A stretch of 64,000 bases of DNA, from NCBI GenBank assembly GCA_021234155.1, contig JAJEKV010000033.1, positions 10,486,163-10,550,162 of the forward strand, read 5' to 3'. The notes beneath the pieces are model-generated. The model had not been told where the DNA came from. It made no database searches and saw nothing but the letters and a program-made list of their open reading frames with translations. This stretch comes from Isoetes taiwanensis (Eukaryota; Streptophyta; Lycopodiopsida; Isoetales; Isoetaceae). This document shows positions 22,151-34,419 of this stretch, piece by piece. The stretch's first letter is position 1; the number at the start of each line of letters is the position of its first letter. The translations under genes were made by a program, and so were the position numbers.

Positions 22151-23932
22151 AAAAACCAAAAAAGCAATAAGCAATGGTGCGTGGGCGCCAAGCATTCACC
22201 ACGCATTCCATGTTCAGAGTCTACTCCGGCTTCAATCTTTGCCCCAAACACTGACGAAATACAAAGCTCTGTTTTCACTGAGCAATCCTCTGTTTTCTTT
22301 GCCTGAATCCACTGAGAAAATGCAAAACTCTGTTCCAGCTCAAAAACTCGCACTAAGCCGTCAAAAAATCCTCCAGCATTTGTGCCTTGTATCTCAATAC
22401 TCTGAGTTCGAAAAACCTCCCTGCCACTCGACTGTGCTATTCGGCTCAATCGGCTGCAATCAGCACACCTTTTTGAATCCCTCGCTGCGTGTCTTCATAC
22501 TCATGGCACTTTGAATCGACCATGGATCCTGCACTATCGCCCTAACCAATACTCAGCTGAATCAAACACTTCGATCCTCTTTCTCCACACAAGGGCTCAC
22601 CAGAGCTCACCACAACCAGCACTATGACTCAGAAGAGCATGGGCTTCATCTGCTATAGGCCATGCCGGAACCCCTGCCTGTCCCCTCCCTGCTGGGATTT
22701 CCTTCGCACCCCTGCTGAAAAAAGAAAGGAGCATCTATTCTTATCCTTCTATCCTCAAACCATGCACATCAATGCCAAAATAATCACATCCCGTACCCGA
22801 TTTTGGAATCCTATTTGACTGCCCGACAAACAGCTCAAATCACTCAAAAAATACAATCTCACATATAATACACCCCATCTAGGAAAAATCATGCGTGAAA
22901 TACTGTTCCCAAATACCAAACGAAATAATTAGAAGCGAGGCAGCATTATGTCCCTTTTCACTTCATGTGGATACGATGAATACCTTTTCACTTCATGTGG
23001 ATATTCACTTCATGTGGATATAGCTGCTACTGTCGAGTCATTTCTATCCAATTTGGTTGTAAATAAATTTATATTGAAAATTAAAATAGACTTGAATCTT
23101 GAGTTTTAGTTTCATATGTTGTCCATTTGCATGTTTGAGCGGTTTTCCATAAGGCGTTGCATTTATGTTACATACACCTGCTAGATTTTGTCTTTGCTAT
23201 ATGACATGAATATAACTCTAACCGTTGCGGATTCTAATACTTGTTGCCACTTCACCTTCATGAAGCATAAAGTTTGCAGTCCTCCTGTGACAAATGCCAC
23301 CTTCATCACTAGCTTTACCACAACCTAGATCATAGACATGCTACAAATAGATTTCCCCTTCCACAGCCAAACCATACCTAAAAGAACTTGTAAAATCCAG
23401 GAATGGGCTTTCTTTGAAAGTGCCATATCACTCAAAATAGTTTCGTGGCCACTGGTTGGAGACCAAGCTATGAATCTTAAGAGTAATGTGTCGTGCTTAG
23501 GGCATCCAGCCTAGAATCACCATATCCATCTGCTTTAGATCAGCTGATTCCAATGAAGCTTCAATTATAATAATTGAAACCGTGAAGCATATCAAATGCG
23601 AAGGAAAATACCCAAGTTGCTTCAGTAATGCATAATAAAAGCTCATGACAAATATGGTCAGTATGGAGATTCCCTCGGATCGGCAATGGTGGTGAGGATA
23701 ATAACAATTAAAAAACCACGGCCAAAAAGTGGTTTTGAATAATCCAAATGCGAGCCAACTTAAAAGGCCCTCTGAATAGCCATCATTGGTCTGGATTTGC
23801 TGCATAAATGATTCTAAGAAATTTCATATAGGATTCGGGTTTCTGCTGCAGATATACGATTACACCTCCTTTCCCATGATAAAACAAATAACAATCAAAA
23901 AAGAAAATCCTGGACATAAAAATATACTTTAA
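22151..23932. other. Non-coding DNA upstream of PPR stop
   Basis: No gene is recognised. Several open frames exist between 22200 and 22820 on both strands without domains. A short CTTCATGTGGATA motif repeats three times at about 22963-23020. Confidence 0.4.
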
Positions 23933-25759
23933 TCAGCAAGCTGCAGCATAAATATTGGACAACAGGACATAGGGAGCAGAATTCCCTGCCTCTATATCTA
24001 AGACATTTTTAGCAGCACGTTTTCCTATCTCTAAAGTTTCCTGGCTTCTACAGGAACCAAGGAAGGCTGTCCAGGATGCAGCATCTGCTTGGAACGGCAA
24101 CTTATTGATTAATGCCTCTCCAATGTCTAACCACTCTATACGTGCAAGGAGATCTATCATGCATGTATAGTGCTCTAAATTAGGCACGATATGATGATTT
24201 TGGCTCATGGAAACAAAATAATGGTAGCCTTCATCCAACAGGCCAGCGTGGCCACATACAGAAAGAATGCTGCAATAGGTGGCATCATTAGGCATCATTC
24301 CTTCCAACTGCATTTGTGAAAAGGCTTCAAGAGCTTCCTTAGCATTTCCATGCTGAGCCTTTGCTGAAATTAAAACAGTCCAGGAGATTAAACACCGCCG
24401 GTGCATCTTGTCAAACAGTGCAGTTGCATCCTCTAAACAACCACATTTTGCATACATGTTAACAAGAGCTGTTTGAACAGTCCTATCAAAACGAAGTTCA
24501 GAGCTTAAGATGTAGTTGTGGACTTTCTTTCCTTCATCAAGAGCAGCATTTCTACCACACGCATCCAGTATGTTAATGAAAGTGATTGTATCGGGCTGCA
24601 CGGCCTTAATAGATACCATCTGTTCAAAGAGATTAATGGCCTCCTCAATTTGCCCATCCTGCCCATAAGCCCCTATCATTGCATTCCATGAGGAAGCATC
24701 TCGTCTCGACATTTTTTGAAATATTTGATGAGCTGCATCTAGATGGCCATGCTGGATATAACCTGCAAGTAAACCATTCCATGAAACAATATCCTGTTGA
24801 GGCATGTGCTGCAATAGTTGCAGGGCTTTTTCCAGTTGTCCATGCTGGGCATAAGCAGAAACCATAGCATTCCATGAAACTACATTCTTTTGCGGTGTTT
24901 TGACAAAAAGATCCCAGGCCTCCTGCAGATGACCCTGCTGGGCATAAGCAGAGATCATAGTAGTCCAAGAGACCACATCTCGAATGGGCATTTGTTGAAA
25001 GAAATGGAATGCTTCCTGAAGTTGCCCTTGCTCAACAAAACCAGCTATTATGGCATTCCATGAGACGACATCGCGTTCAGACATTTGTTGAAATAATTCA
25101 AGTGCCTTTTCGACATTACCATGTTGGGCGTATGCTGTAATCATCGTGTTCCAAGAAACCACATCTCGTTCAGGCATTTCTTGAAAAAGTTCGATGGCTT
25201 CATGAAGACAATGTTTTTGGACATATGCATCAAGCATGGCATTCCAAGAAATTACATCTCGCTTAGGCATTTGGCGAAAAATCCTTATAGCCTCCTGTAG
25301 GTTACCCTGCTGAGCATAACCTGCAAACATAATAGTCCACGAAACAGGGTCCCTCCTGGGGTTGCACTCAAATACCTCTTTGGCTTCCTTCAGCATCCCC
25401 TGATTGACATATACCCCCATCATAATGTTCCAAGTAAAGGAATTTCGTCTAGACATGCTATCAAACACAGCTCTTGCATCGTCCGTTACTCCACACTTGC
25501 CATACATCTGAATCAGCCGATTTCCTAAAACTATACTCCACCCGAATTCATTCTTGATAATATACTTATGAATTTCTCTGCCTTCTGACAAGGCTTTTGT
25601 TTGGCTACACTTCTTTAAATTATCTGCAATGTCAGAAACTGATAAACTTTTTCCTGATTTATGCACACTCACAATGTGTTGTTGAGATCTATCTGCTACT
25701 GTAGATGCTAGTCTCCCTCTAAATAACACAAACCAAGTTTTGGCAAATCTTGGGAACAT
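23933..25759 (-). CDS. PLS-type pentatricopeptide repeat protein, intronless
   Basis: A 608-residue uninterrupted frame. The first ~30 residues (MFPRFAKTWFVLFRGRLAST) are basic and hydroxylated, like an organelle targeting peptide. About a dozen PPR motifs follow, with the repeating core VVSWNAMI-AYAQHG---EAL-LFQQMP; many short S-type repeats lie in the first two thirds and longer P/L repeats (DTITFINILDACGRNAALDE) after residue 390. The end matches the E1 region (ADAASWTAFLGSCRSQETLE ... PYVLLSNIYAA) and then stops, so the E2 and DYW domains usual in editing factors are absent. Such proteins bind organelle RNA site-specifically; E-class members assist C-to-U editing, probably with a DYW partner. 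The start is the first ATG after in-frame stops. A plus-strand gene begins 270 bp away, head to head. Confidence 0.93.
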   Translation of the reverse strand: MFPRFAKTWFVLFRGRLASTVADRSQQHIVSVHKSGKSLSVSDIADNLKKCSQTKALSEGREIHKYIIKNEFGWSIVLGNRLIQMYGKCGVTDDARAVFDSMSRRNSFTWNIMMGVYVNQGMLKEAKEVFECNPRRDPVSWTIMFAGYAQQGNLQEAIRIFRQMPKRDVISWNAMLDAYVQKHCLHEAIELFQEMPERDVVSWNTMITAYAQHGNVEKALELFQQMSERDVVSWNAIIAGFVEQGQLQEAFHFFQQMPIRDVVSWTTMISAYAQQGHLQEAWDLFVKTPQKNVVSWNAMVSAYAQHGQLEKALQLLQHMPQQDIVSWNGLLAGYIQHGHLDAAHQIFQKMSRRDASSWNAMIGAYGQDGQIEEAINLFEQMVSIKAVQPDTITFINILDACGRNAALDEGKKVHNYILSSELRFDRTVQTALVNMYAKCGCLEDATALFDKMHRRCLISWTVLISAKAQHGNAKEALEAFSQMQLEGMMPNDATYCSILSVCGHAGLLDEGYHYFVSMSQNHHIVPNLEHYTCMIDLLARIEWLDIGEALINKLPFQADAASWTAFLGSCRSQETLEIGKRAAKNVLDIEAGNSAPYVLLSNIYAAAC

Positions 25760-26029
25760 TACTCAACCAGTCATTCTCTAATCAAACACGTACTAAAGGA
25801 GAGAAAACAACTCACCCTCACCATTAATTGGGCAAAAGCGGGCAATACAGTGAGTGTCCACTGTCCGGTTCAAAACATAGAACACAATTGGATGCAAGCA
25901 ACAGAAGAAATCAAGCAATAAAATCTGAAAATCAGCGAATTTAAGTAAAGTGTTTTGTACTTCTTCTATTTTTTAAACGTGGGCTTTTACCCTGTTATTT
26001 AAACCCTAGCCCTGTGTGAGGGTTCTTTA
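25760..26029. promoter_or_regulatory. Divergent intergenic region, probable shared promoter
   Basis: Only 270 bp separate the ATG codons of two divergently transcribed intact genes, the PPR protein (leftward) and the macrodomain hydrolase (rightward). Both promoters and 5' leaders must fit here or overlap. I see no convincing TATA pair. Co-regulation is inference. Confidence 0.5.
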
Positions 26030-26476
26030 ATGGCAGGAGGCGGGTTTGAGCTGACAGAGACCAAAGGCGATCTATTCCGCGATGCACCGGCAACGGACGG
26101 GCTGGTTCACTGTGTATCGGAGGATCTTCACATGGGAAAAGGCATAGCGAACATATTCAAGCAACTGTATGGAGGAACGGGAGACTTACGGGATCAGAAG
26201 AAATCCGTGGGGCAGGTAGCAGTGCTGGATCGACCTCCGAGACAAGGGATTTTTTATCTGGTGACGAAGAAGCGCTACTTCCACAAGCCCAGCCTCCATA
26301 GCCTAAAAGCTTCGCTGCTGGAACTCCGACGGATTTGTGAGGAGCGCCAGGTTACGAGCCTCAGCATGCCAAGGATTGGCTGTGGCCTTGACAGACTCTG
26401 CTGGGGGGACGTTAGCGCCATGCTCCGAGACGTATTCAAGGACACCAGCATACATATTAGCATCTTTTACCTGTAG
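26030..26476 (+). CDS. OARD1: TARG1/OARD1-type macrodomain ADP-ribose hydrolase
   Basis: A 148-residue intronless frame covering a single ALC1-like macrodomain. It follows human TARG1 (OARD1) closely: KGDLF near residue 12, HCVSEDLHMGKGIA at 27-40, KKSVGQVAVL at 57-66, YLVTKKRYFHKP at 76-87, and LSMPRIGCGLDRLCW at 111-125. TARG1 removes ADP-ribose from acidic side chains and deacylates O-acetyl-ADP-ribose. Its catalytic pair, Lys84 and Asp125 in human, corresponds to Lys80 and Asp121 here, both present. The length equals the family norm (about 150). Expected location is nucleus or cytosol, since no targeting peptide is seen. The start is the first ATG, and the frame begins at the expected domain edge. 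The neighbouring PPR gene is unrelated in function. Confidence 0.93.
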   Translation: MAGGGFELTETKGDLFRDAPATDGLVHCVSEDLHMGKGIANIFKQLYGGTGDLRDQKKSVGQVAVLDRPPRQGIFYLVTKKRYFHKPSLHSLKASLLELRRICEERQVTSLSMPRIGCGLDRLCWGDVSAMLRDVFKDTSIHISIFYL

Positions 26477-27127
26477 AAGCTCCATGGCTAGAACACCGTG
26501 TATAACAAGCCTTTTTCTAGCAGGCTTGCCTAGGCTAACCGGAGGTGGTTCGGGAAAATTTTTGGCCTAAACCATCAGGTTTCCTGCTGTACTAGACCTA
26601 TTCAGCAGGTTTATTATCTTCTATTCCTTGGGAAAATCCAAAACAAATGTCTATACTAGTGTCTATACTGGTGCCCGGCGTTGCCCCGCGTAACTACAAA
26701 TTTATTGTAGAATTATATGAATAAGATGTTGGCTTTAGGAAGATGTAGGGTCAACGGTGCTCCTTTTAAGTTATTGTCGAAGTTGGATGTTAGATTTACA
26801 ACTATTGAAAGGTCTATGCAATAATATGAATCATAAGGAGTATGTTGGTCTGGAGGTACGATTTCGTTGCAAGGAATGATAAGGTTGTCGTGTATAAGTA
26901 CGGTTTCATTGCAAGGAATTATGAGGTTGTAGATGTAGATCCAATGTACATGGCAAAAATATTGGTGTCAGCTGTATTGAGTTGCCCCATATGACAATCA
27001 TTTGTGTCATTTTTAACTGGCATAGGCCTCCAACAATGCCAATTGCAAAGCATATTGGTCTAGAATGTTGTGTAGTTTTTATTGGTTCACAAAATGACGA
27101 ACAATGTCCAACAAAGAATATGTAACT
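26477..27127. other. Non-coding DNA after macrodomain gene
   Basis: No coding signal. A short duplicated phrase (GTCTATACTAGTGTCTATAC) lies at about 26650-26670, followed by a GC-rich phrase (GTGCCCGGCGTTGCCCCGCG). Nothing else is recognised. Confidence 0.4.
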
Positions 27128-28250
27128 TGTAACGGGCTTGCCAAGCTGGCCTCTCCGAGGCAGCTTGGGATCCTGTTGGTTCTATTGCATTACTACTAGC
27201 ACTTGACGAGGGAGATTGGGCTAATTAAACATCTTATGCAATTTGTATTCCATATGACATGGTAAAGAATCCAATCTTTATATTCACATTAAAGATCCAA
27301 CGAGTTTTGAGGACAAATCAAATAGTACATGTATGTACATCTAAACCTTAACAATGTCAAATCCACAATCAATATAACTCTTAATTATGAGAGCAGTCTT
27401 CAATACAAGAGCTTTTATCATCAGAAGGTTCACTCATTAAGGCATCTATAGCCGCCTGATCTCCTGAATCCAATGGGAGGTCATCCCCTTCATCTGCATA
27501 AAGGTGGACCTCGTTACCTTCTAAAAAAGGTTCCACAAAACCGGGGGTAGATCCCACACTAGTCTCTACCCCGGAAGGATGGCCTTCCTCTGAGCTCTGG
27601 ACAATCTCTGGCGCCTGTACACTAGCTTCATCCTCCAGCTCACGAAGGAAATCGAGCATCTCCTCACGCCAGAACTCCGCTTCTGGGGACAATCTGGCCT
27701 CCCGCTCCCTGATCCTATCGGGGCCTCTAACCTCGGGTCTCTGCGGCCTTACTGCACTCAGCTCCATCGGCTACTGCTTACACCAACCTGAGGGTTAGTC
27801 CTAAAGACTAAGTGGGGGTTTGGAGCATGCTAGGAACTATGCATTCATAACACTTATAACATAGCTTATACAAGCTTACCACCAATAGTCCCACTGCATC
27901 CAACCAGTATGCACACATATATCACAATAACACTCATGTTCCATGCATTAGCAGTCGCTTCCGCATACAGTGCCTACTCCGGTTCTAACATGCCACCCAG
28001 GCTGATCAGGCCCTGCAGCCAATACGGGCGGGGTTTGCCTCATGTGTACACATCCATCCACGCTGCGTCCAGCACTGGAGGACCACTTTTAGCCATGTAG
28101 CGCGACAAAGAATCCAGCCGGGATAACAATGCCCGATGTCACGCACAAACACAATCGCAAGTCCAAGCCATCGCACATGGACTCCGGCCCCGGAGATTAT
28201 GCATTTATGCAAGTTTTCCACATGCTTTAGATGCCATCATAACCACAGTC
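27128..28250 (+). mobile_element. LTR-like sequence, relative of element at 35602
   Basis: It begins TGTAACGGGCTTGCCAAGC and matches the start of the LTR-like element at 35602 (TGTGACGAGCCTGCCAAGT). Both share a downstream signature, GGTTAGTCCT...GACTAAGTGGG, at 27791-27815 here and near 35919-35946 there, and further weak similarity about 200-300 bp later. The 3' end was not found; the expected ...GTTACA terminus is not obvious before 33 kb, so the given end is arbitrary. It carries an antisense open frame at 27381-27767. Confidence 0.5.
27381..27767 (-). CDS. Acidic 128-residue ORF inside LTR-like sequence
   Basis: An uninterrupted minus-strand frame begins MELSAVRPQRPEVRGPDRIR. It has a charged helix-prone segment (FWREEMLDFLRELEDEA, residues 33-49) and an acidic C-terminus. 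The shorter relative at 35602 lacks an equivalent stretch before the shared signature. No domain is recognised. It may be an accessory antisense ORF of the element, captured sequence or a chance ORF; the biased acidic composition favours real coding at some time. Confidence 0.3.
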   Translation of the reverse strand: MELSAVRPQRPEVRGPDRIREREARLSPEAEFWREEMLDFLRELEDEASVQAPEIVQSSEEGHPSGVETSVGSTPGFVEPFLEGNEVHLYADEGDDLPLDSGDQAAIDALMSEPSDDKSSCIEDCSHN

Positions 28251-29451
28251 CCTAGGCATTATCATGCATGAGGGTAATACCAACTAAAATAGTCCAAAAT
28301 GCAAATCCTATGCATTATCTTTTACATATGCATCACAAAAAACCATACCCATGCCACATTAGCATATCACATACATTCATATGGGTATAATAATATAAAT
28401 ATGTAGAACAACCATGACCATATAATATTCCCAATTTTACCCTTAGTTCCATACTAGCAAACTGTGATCATGGTTTTCCCTAGATTTAAGTCTAGTTTGC
28501 AACTATAAAGTGTTTCCAGTTCCATTTCCAACCCTATGCCATACCTTGGCAAATCACATTATATTTCTAAGCTCTTTATTCCCGTAAAGAAAGATCGTGA
28601 CCTTTACATTATATTGTTAATGACATTACCTATAAGTTACATTTTTCCTCCATTGCATTAATATTTCATCTCCGTTCCCGAGCTCCTTATTATTACTGGT
28701 TTAATGAAGACAACCCTAGCTCCATAATTATCTTGTAACTCCATAATTACCTTGTAATTACGTTCGACCTAGACTTATGGTTCATCAACATCTCCCCTGC
28801 CAGTAGCCACCCTGGCCTCCCCAGTTCTTAAGCTAATTCTTTTGGCAATCCTAACGTCCTCTAGTGAATAGGTCCTAGGGTGTAATTTTATGCCATTGAC
28901 TACTCTTTCACAACATATATAATTCAGTTTCTAATTTTCCATTTTTGTTCCTTTCGATTTTTTCTGCGCCGCAATCTATTTCTTCCTTTTAACTGCCACG
29001 TTTTTCTGAGCAGCATCCGTAGCTGCTTTCAGCGCCACGTTCATCCCAGTGTTTTCCTGAATAAACACTTTGAAGCTGAAGCCGTTGCCAATCCGACCTC
29101 TGCTATGCACTTGGCTGTGAAAGTCGTCAACTGCCGGATTCTGTTATGTGATGATCCCTCAGGTGTTGCACCCTGAGGAAAGCAGAGGGTATCCAAATCA
29201 CTCATGTTCGATGATTCGGTGCAAAACAGGGCTTCAATGTATGGGCCTGCCCCTGCAAAACTTGCTTTTTACTACCGGATCTCTAATGCTCTTTATTTAT
29301 TAGACTTAATGCAGCAGCTTGCAATCCATCCCTAAACTTGCAAGTAATCCACCGGAAAGGCAGTTTGGGGCTCGAACCTGAAAAACCCACCATATCCATC
29401 CTGCCTGAGATTTTATATCTTCGATTACTGGAGGCAGGAAGAATGGGAAAT
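27816..29451. other. Repeat-derived non-coding DNA
   Basis: The left part (to about 28250) is the continuation of the LTR-like sequence. The rest has no recognised gene. A ~90-bp block at about 28980-29070 (containing TGCCACGTTTTTCTGAGCAG) is repeated at about 29675-29755, flanking the glycosyltransferase fragment. Confidence 0.45.
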
Positions 29452-29707
29452 TCATCGTAAGCCTGTAATTGATTGGGCCTTCAATCCGGTCCCAGCTCTG
29501 TGGTCCAAAATTTCACTCTGCGGTGCCCAATTCACCACCATCCCCTGTTTTTCTCCTTCCCCGTACCGATTCAAAAACTTCTTCAGCATTTTTGATTCCG
29601 TTTCTACCCCCAGATCCGCCCTGAAGCTCCATAAAAACGGTTGCTTGCTTAATTCCAATCCAATTGCTAGCTCTTCCTTTAACCGCCACGTTTTTTTTGA
29701 GCAGCAT
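29452..29707 (-). pseudogene. UDP-glycosyltransferase fragment (UGT)
   Basis: One minus-strand frame reads LELSKQPFLWSFRADLGVET and then GMVVNWAPQSEILDHRAGTG. This matches the stretch of plant family-1 UGTs that leads into the PSPG sugar-donor motif, which opens W-A-P-Q-x-x-[IV]-L-x-H. The motif breaks off after a few residues, missing the HCGWNS core, and the upstream acceptor domain is absent. It is a short, non-functional fragment. It is flanked by the ~90-bp direct repeat at about 28980 and 29675. Confidence 0.7.
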
Positions 29708-29759
29708 CCATAGCTGCTTCTAGCGCCACGTTCATCTCAGCGTTCTTCCATATCTTTAA

Positions 29760-32700
29760 AAAATCACAGCTTAGATCACAGCTTGCCCATCATTTTGCAA
29801 AGCCTTCGCTTGAATTGGCTTTGCTGCGATTCCTACGAAACTGGAAAGGAACTGAAAGATCCAAGAACCTTGAGGTATCTTCCTTTTCTCTGTTTTTTCT
29901 ATTCTGCTTTAGCAAACGGCACTGCTGGGGCCATACTCATCATCAAATCCCTCGTTTTATTGGCTCCGAACCCACCCACCGAGCCGGAATTCAAAACTCA
30001 AAGATAATGTGCATCAAATTCATGCCAGGCGGTAAAAATCTGCCTTTGGGCGCAAATTCAGAGCTCAAATTCGAAGCAAGGAGAGGATTCTCGAATCCTT
30101 TTTAGGTTTCGGATGCATATGTTGCGGATTCTTTCTTGGGTTTGAATTCTCTGGTCCACAAGCTCGCTTCAAAATTGGATTCATCACAGATTTTGAAGCC
30201 CAAGAACATGTCGAGACATCTGTTTTACCCATCTGTAATTCGGCTTTATTCGTCTCTAGTTTCTTTGCAACAGGCCGCCACCTATATCAGTCAAATCGGC
30301 AGCCTCAGAACCGTGGCTCCTCCGCCGCGTTTAGGTGACCCCAATCGTTAAAAGGTGCTCACCTTTTTTTTTCTTTAATGGTATTTCATACGATTGTTCC
30401 ATACCAAGACATATAAAATTATTGGAGGGAAAAATGCCATTCTTAGATTCACAACAAACTTCTTTCATATTGTATGTGATCTTGCCCGGATCTTGCCCTT
30501 AACGTTGACCCATATAAAAACGTAGGGCCAAAGCCAATGCAATAGTGCTTCCATTCTTGACAATCAAAGAACCGGCCTCTTTCTTTCAAGTTCCTAACTA
30601 TGCAATCGACTAGTGCATACTTGAGTTCAATAATACTCTAGTTTTAATCTGACATCAAGACGAACACCGCAAAATAATTATTGTAATGTAAATGTATAAA
30701 TAGTCTTTCCCTTTAGAATGTTTGCATAGGTTTGTTGAATTGATGCTTGCAAGTTGTTATGCATTGAGATCACTTATAACATCCATCTACCTTAGGAGCA
30801 CGAGAATTCAAGGCAATGACACCAATTTGTACCCTCTATATTCAATCCGTTCAAAATTGACATTCATACAACTCGAACTCTCACACATTCCTTACTAAAC
30901 GAGGCCCGAAACTTATGCTAAGTCCAACTTGACATGGTTAGAACTAAAGAAATGTTGCTGCCGCGATAAATTTCTTGTATTACTAACAACAATTATACAA
31001 TTCATATCTATTATTAACTTATTCAAATAGTTAATTTAGGGGAACGACCCTTTTTAGGGTCACGGCGAGCAGCCCGGATAGAGGGATCAGACCCTCGATT
31101 CTCTGATTTCGGGCCTGGTTGGGCCCTTAGATAGGCAAATTGGACCTTTGGGCCTGGATTCCAACCTTCTCATGCCAATTTTGGGCAGATTTGATGCAAA
31201 ATTTGCTGTGGTAGTGCCGCCTTCAACCTCTGAATATAGCAGCTATGGCCCCTTCCAGGTTCTTGTCTGGCCCTATTTCCCTCAAATCGGCTCTCCTGAA
31301 CCCAATTTGGCCAATTTCCAGGCCAGTCCGACCTGTTTCAAGTCACTTCCATTGATACCATCTCTACTTCATGCCACAGCCTCCAGGTTTACCGAAATCT
31401 TCTTTTTTTCCTTATGAATATCGACCAGTCTTTATATTATTTAGCTTTGCAACTGCATGTGATGGCGTATCCATCCTTGTCCTATTCTTACATAGATAAA
31501 TCTTTCAGCATCAATATTATGTTTCTTATTTATTAATCCAGTCTGGTCGCTTTAATTAATTCTGAGCCCTTCTTGCTCACCCTTGGCTAGCCTATTACAT
31601 CAGATTCTTCCCTGGTGAACCCCAGCATCCAACCGAGGTTTAAGAACTAGGCCAAATCGAACCGTCAATTCTCAATCAAATATAATACAATTTAATCCAC
31701 CATTTATTACCTACAATTGATATTCTGATAATTCATATTCTTAATAGCTTCATGAGCATTTCTTGGCCTGAATCAAATTCAACCATCCTAACATCCCCGG
31801 TGTAAGCTATAAACCACCCACCTGATTACGCTGTCTTTGCAATTGGCCTGCTCACACTCCAAATCTCCTTCACAAAAACTCCTCCTCAGAAAATTTTCCT
31901 CATAGCAAAAACCCCAATTCCTCTACAATTTAGTATTTATAGATTTTCCTGTATAAACACCAGATACATACCATGTATGTATTTTTCCAACTCCTATATC
32001 AATTCAATGGTTTCTGATAATCATAAGAAATCGTATCAAATTACTTACGTCATAACTTAGATGTGATATAATTTAGACATCATGTCTACCCTGGAAAATA
32101 TCTAGTCTATTTTAGGTTCTTCCATTTTAACAAAGCAACCTAAGGGAAGGAAGCTTACGCATATCGTGTGCACTGAAATACTCACATTTGGTACTGGATT
32201 TGCAGTATGGTAAATCTCTGCTATGTTGATATTGTTGTGATTTTTCTATTTTGTGATGTGCATGTAGGATTACACATTTGGCTCTATATGTATTTTATTT
32301 CTTTTCTTAATCAACCCTAAATCTTTGAAATCTTTGGATGCTAAAAAGGAATTCGTTTTGCTTATTCATTTAATTGCCCATTTTTCTTATTATATTAAGC
32401 CCTGGCGCCAATAGTTTACCTGAAATACTCATGAAGTTGTGGCTAGCTTTCCAAATCTAAAGGAATTGTATCTAGAAATTTAAGCCTTAGTACCAATAGT
32501 TTATTTGGGGCTATTCATTAAGTTGTGGCCTGGTTGTCAAATCGCTATTCTTTAAGTTGTGGCTTGCTTGTCAAATCTAAAAGAGTTATCTCAAAATATT
32601 GTGAGAGGTGATTAAAGAACATGTGCATGGATCATGAACGAATGCAACAAATGCATGATAATCACAAAAAAACATGCATCTATTATGAACAAACGCATGT

Positions 32701-33346
32701 CCCATCTCTATAGGTCTTTCTAGATGTTAATGACATGTGAATATGGCCTAATGTTCATGACATGTATATTGGAGCATGTGGCACTTCTCCAATAAACCAT
32801 TTGTTGCCACACAATTGCAATCTAAATGTTATGTATACAGTATACATACGTTTCTACTTTTGCAATACCAAGCAGTGAATGTTAGTGGCGAGGGTGTTTA
32901 TATTGGCTTCAATGTAAGAGTGGTCCTCTACTTCTTAGAAATGTAGTTTTGACCGTGTATCTTTATATATTAGTGATGATTTGATGCTATTACATCCAAA
33001 ATATCTATTTCAAACACAAGAAGGAGCTGGTCATTTATTATTACTTGCAAAGGGAACCTGCTTATGAGGAATACCTATATAAAGCAAAGGATTTGAGTTG
33101 TCATTCTCACATTACATTTAAATTCTCTAGAATAACACAAAAGATTTGAGTTACCATTTTCACATAAGGGTAATTGAAAATTTACAGACACACATTCAAA
33201 TGTGAAGTGGTTGGAATAAGGACCCAATGAGCAATGTTGGTGTTTTGTGTGAATCTCATAGCACGTCTTATTTTGGTCTCAGGTGTCGCACGTCTTAGTT
33301 TGGTCTCAAGTGAGTTAGTTTGGTCTCAGGTGGGTTGAACCTATTG
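29760..33346. other. AT-rich non-coding DNA
   Basis: No gene, RNA or element boundary is supported. Open frames near 29783-30351 and 31148-31417 lack domains and have the composition of genic debris. The 31.0-31.2 kb part is locally GC-richer and may be an old repeat. Confidence 0.4.
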
Positions 33347-34190
33347 ACATGCACACATTCAATGTAGATCCCACTACCTCATGGATGGATGTAAGCCAAT
33401 CTAATCATGCTAAATTGTGCTTTTTCTATCAAACACAACTGCATAGCTTGGCTTTCATCTTACAATTAGAAGGGCATATCTAATTTGGCTAAGAGGATGT
33501 ATGACCATGCCAAAGTGTACGTTCATGCCAAAGAATAAGTTAGATCTAGCAAAGGCAAAGAATGTGCTAGAAGAATGCATCTAACCATCAAAGAGCATCG
33601 TAGTCCTTGTTATTTCTCCCCATTTTTTGTAAAGGCAAAGAATGTGCTAGAAGAATGCGTCTAACCATCGAAAAAGAGCATCGTAGTCATCATCTTTTGT
33701 CCTGTCCAAATCTTTAGAGATTACTTTATAAATTGAAGAGACTCCATTAAATAGAAGAATAAACCTATTGACATGCACACATTCAATGTAGATCCCACTA
33801 CCTCATGGATGGATGTAAGCCAATCTAATCATGCTAAATTGTGCATTTTCTATCAAAGACAACTGCATAGCTTGGCTTTCATCTTACAATTAGAAGAGAT
33901 TTGGCTAAGAGGATGTATGACCATGCCAAAGTGTACATTCATGCCAAAGAGTAAGTTAGATCTAGCAAAAGCAAAGAATATGCTAGAAGAATGCATCTAA
34001 CCATCAAAGAGCATCGTAGTCCTTGTTTTTTCTCCCCATTTTTTGTAAAGGCAAAGAATGTGCTAGAAGAATGCGTCTAACCATCGAAAAAGAGCATCGT
34101 AGTCATCATCTTTTTTCCTATCCAAATCTTTAGAGATTACTTTATAAATTGAAGAGACTCCATTAAATAGAAGAACTAAAGCATTACGTT
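33347..34190 (+). repeat. ~415-bp tandem duplication with internal sub-repeats
   Basis: The block starting CCTATTGACATGCACACATT at about 33348 recurs at about 33764 in tandem with few changes. Within each unit a ~60-bp phrase (AAGGCAAAGAATGTGCTAGA...GAGCATCGTAGTC) appears twice. The block abuts the 5' side of the second LINE copy, so it may be LINE 5' region or flanking DNA duplicated before insertion. Confidence 0.8.
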
Positions 34191-34419
34191 TGCAAACACT
34201 TGGGAGGCCATTAGAGACTATAAGGCATTCTTGAAATCCAAAAAGCATCGCTACATTGCAGAAAATCAGCAACGCATGTTTGATCTACTGATGACTGAGC
34301 CAAAAGCCTTTTGGCGTAAAGTGTTGTATAAGAGGCATCAACCACCTGGCAATGTTACATCAGACCAGTGGAGACAGCAGTTGGAGGAGTTGTATGACCC
34401 CCCATGAGCAATTGCTGAC

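Noticed and set aside
24645-24968. Alternative-frame protein inside the PPR gene
   Set aside because: It is a shadow of the repetitive PPR coding sequence in another frame; the PPR frame is the real one.
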